DNA of 64,000 bases from Rhypophila decipiens (lineage: Eukaryota; Ascomycota; Sordariomycetes; Sordariales; Naviculisporaceae). The position numbers and the translations under genes were made by a program. The stretch is from positions 63,720-127,719 of the forward strand of contig MU858076.1 of assembly GCA_033297075.1 (NCBI GenBank). The letters run 5' to 3'. The notes beneath the pieces were generated by a model that worked only from the letters and a program-made list of their open reading frames with translations, did no database searches and had not been told where the DNA came from. Shown here one piece after another: positions 62,331 to 64,000 of this stretch (position 1 is its first letter; each line of letters starts with the position of its first letter).

Positions 62331-63863
62331 TCATGAGCTTGTCCGGTACATGAATCTCTCCCCCTCCCCAACCATGCCCCCGTTGACAACCTCCCCGTCA
62401 TGTATACTTCCCTCTCCCATACCCTCTCTTCCACTAGCTCCTTCGGCAGCCATCATCCTCAACCTAGCCGCCTTGTCCGCCGCCTTCTTAAGACGGTTCT
62501 TCTCCCGACACGCTTTACATGATCTCCTGGGCTTTGTAACTCTCGATCCCGATCCCAACCCTGTCTCACTTGCCGTATTTTCACCAGCCTGCGGGTTAGT
62601 AGTAACCGGCGCAGAATCAACAACATCCCGTTCCAATGGTTCCGCACAGGTGATACACAGCCCCATCGAAGCGCGATGATCCCTCGTGCCGCGGTAATCA
62701 TACGCACAATGCTGGCATTGTTTCTTGCCGGGACGGACATAGCGGCATCGACATCTTGAACAGACGTTGGGAGGTAAGGGGTCACGGCGGGAAATCCATT
62801 GGATTACTGGCTCGGTGTACGGTTCATTTGAGGAGGCGGCGGTTCCAGTTTCGGTGCCGGTGGTATTGCTGGTGGTGGGAGGCCTGGTGCTTGACTTGGG
62901 GCGTCGGGTTTGTTTGCGTTTTGTCCTGGCACTGCTGGGGTGACCTTTCTCTGTGGATGCGGCCATGGCAGCGGGGTTGGTATTTCCTGCTCTCGAAATG
63001 GAAGGCACGGCTTGAGTTTGGTTGTCGTTGTAGTTGTAGTTGTTGTTGGTATTGCTACTGCTGAGGGACCCAATTCCTGCCTCGGGTAGGCCATGATAGT
63101 CGGAGTTTTCCAAGTAAGCAGTATCGATGGCCAAGGGGCTGAAGCCGAGATCGTAGCCTGCCGCCGTGTCCCAACCAGGGAACTGCTGTTGTCCATCATC
63201 GTTCTTGAAGTCGATGTTGGCCATGCAATCGTTGCACATGATTGTGTCTTCAGACCCGGCAATGCCGCAGCCGTCAAGCTCGAGATAAGATGAGAATTCC
63301 TGCAGGCCCTTGGGTTGTTGACAATAGTGACACGCCCAGGATTCTGTCGTACGCTGAGGAAATGCAGGGAACATGTTGCTGTCGGTGCTGCTGCTTCCTC
63401 CGGCGTGGTAATCGTAGGCTGTGGAATCGCTGGCGTCACTGGCGGCAAATGATACAAAGTCAAAATCCAGCATGTCAATGCTACAGTCGTAGCAGATCTG
63501 GCTGTGATTCGAGTATGTGTAGCTCTGGTCATCTGTTTCGTCATTGATCGCGGGAAAGTTGAGCGGGGATTGAAGCTGGTTGCAGTTCCTGCATAGCCAG
63601 AGCTGTTGGACGCCACCAAGAATGTTGGTCACAGACGAGGAAGTTGAGATAGACGAGCAGGAAGAAGACATATTCTCGTGATCAATAACCGCTCCATTGC
63701 CGCTCGATGGAAATGCCAATGATGAGATTCTGCTGAGGCAAGATGGATGGACAGTCGAGGATTCTGCCTGTTGGTCGTGCGCCGTGGTCCCATTGCAGAC
63801 TATGCAGGGTCCGCTGGACTGCAAATGGACGTTGTGATTTGGGGAAGTGACGGACTGATCCAT
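62331..63863 (-). CDS. Uncharacterised CxxC-rich protein with repeated zinc modules
   Basis: A single exon of 510 residues beginning MDQSVTSPNHNV. I recognise no named family with certainty. Nine CxxC pairs are visible, including C20/C23, C91/C94, C124/C127, C178/C181 and C210/C213, then CSRC, CQHC, CITC and CKAC in the basic C-terminal part. Two of the pairs form a repeat: W-x-C-x-x-C followed by a hydrophobic/Phe stretch and, about 30 residues later, C-x-D-C (WLCRNCNQLQSPLNF ... CYDC; WACHYCQQPKGLQEF ... CNDC). This resembles Stc1-type C-x-x-C...F modules, but only loosely. Linkers are Ser/Asn/Thr-rich. The C-terminus has RRSCKACREKNRLKKAADKAARL-like basic sequence, suggesting nucleic-acid or nuclear association. 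Zinc binding is inferred from the cysteine pattern. The plus-strand frames over it are shadows. Confidence 0.75.
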   Translation of the reverse strand: MDQSVTSPNHNVHLQSSGPCIVCNGTTAHDQQAESSTVHPSCLSRISSLAFPSSGNGAVIDHENMSSSCSSISTSSSVTNILGGVQQLWLCRNCNQLQSPLNFPAINDETDDQSYTYSNHSQICYDCSIDMLDFDFVSFAASDASDSTAYDYHAGGSSSTDSNMFPAFPQRTTESWACHYCQQPKGLQEFSSYLELDGCGIAGSEDTIMCNDCMANIDFKNDDGQQQFPGWDTAAGYDLGFSPLAIDTAYLENSDYHGLPEAGIGSLSSSNTNNNYNYNDNQTQAVPSISRAGNTNPAAMAASTEKGHPSSARTKRKQTRRPKSSTRPPTTSNTTGTETGTAASSNEPYTEPVIQWISRRDPLPPNVCSRCRCRYVRPGKKQCQHCAYDYRGTRDHRASMGLCITCAEPLERDVVDSAPVTTNPQAGENTASETGLGSGSRVTKPRRSCKACREKNRLKKAADKAARLRMMAAEGASGREGMGEGSIHDGEVVNGGMVGEGERFMYRTSS

Positions 63864-64000
63864 GACGATAATATCGGTTCACAGTCGGTATGAATCTGAA
63901 GGTGCGAGAAAGAATGTTTGAATGAAGACTGCATTCGACGACACGGCCGTCTTGCAGACTAGTCTCGAACACGACCACACCGACCTGAGCTCGGTGGATA

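Overview
The window is nuclear DNA of a filamentous ascomycete, most likely a Sordariomycete. The genes are intron-poor, with short GT-AG introns of about 50-130 bases, some with CTAAC-like branch sites. Several proteins have their best-known relatives in Neurospora and Aspergillus (SCON-2, NudE/RO-11, AcuL/SFC1, Set9). HET-domain and velvet-like genes also point to filamentous fungi. I cannot name the species.

Layout. 1-5.2 kb: empty leader DNA, then a fused LrgA/LrgB-type membrane protein (+). 7.2-11.0 kb: compact housekeeping genes: the parvulin prolyl isomerase ESS1/PIN1 (-), RNA polymerase II subunit RPB9 (+) and mitochondrial ribosomal protein uL14m (-). 12.5-16.9 kb: the H4K20 methyltransferase SET9 (+) and a BTB/POZ protein (+) whose reading frame stays open for 72 codons beyond a TAG stop. 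18.5-23.5 kb: an accessory stretch with a decayed HET-domain gene (-) and a divergent velvet-domain-like gene (-). 26.7-33.8 kb: cytosolic acetyl-CoA carboxylase ACC1 (-). 33.8-39.6 kb: a gene-free stretch. 39.6-41.4 kb: NudE (-). 43.0-47.1 kb: a large uncharacterised protein with a C2H2-like start (+) and at least one apparent frame break. 49.4-51.7 kb: the F-box/WD40 sulfur regulator scon-2 (+). 54.1-55.3 kb: the mitochondrial succinate/fumarate carrier SFC1 (+). 57.6-59.2 kb: an acyltransferase-3 membrane protein (-). 62.3-63.9 kb: an uncharacterised CxxC-rich protein (-).

The genes do not form a single pathway. Most are conserved core functions (transcription, chromatin, fatty-acid synthesis, nuclear migration, sulfur control, carbon shuttling). 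They are separated by long intergenic regions and interrupted by accessory or decaying genes. The points most worth a second look are the BTB post-stop reading frame (readthrough, A-to-I editing or recent nonsense change), the velvet-like gene, the repeated zinc modules of the CxxC-rich protein, the HET relic, and a small dispersed repeat (ATTCCACGGT / TGTACCTGCT) with a possible MITE copy at 5971-6173. All exon boundaries were assigned by eye from reading frame and splice signals.
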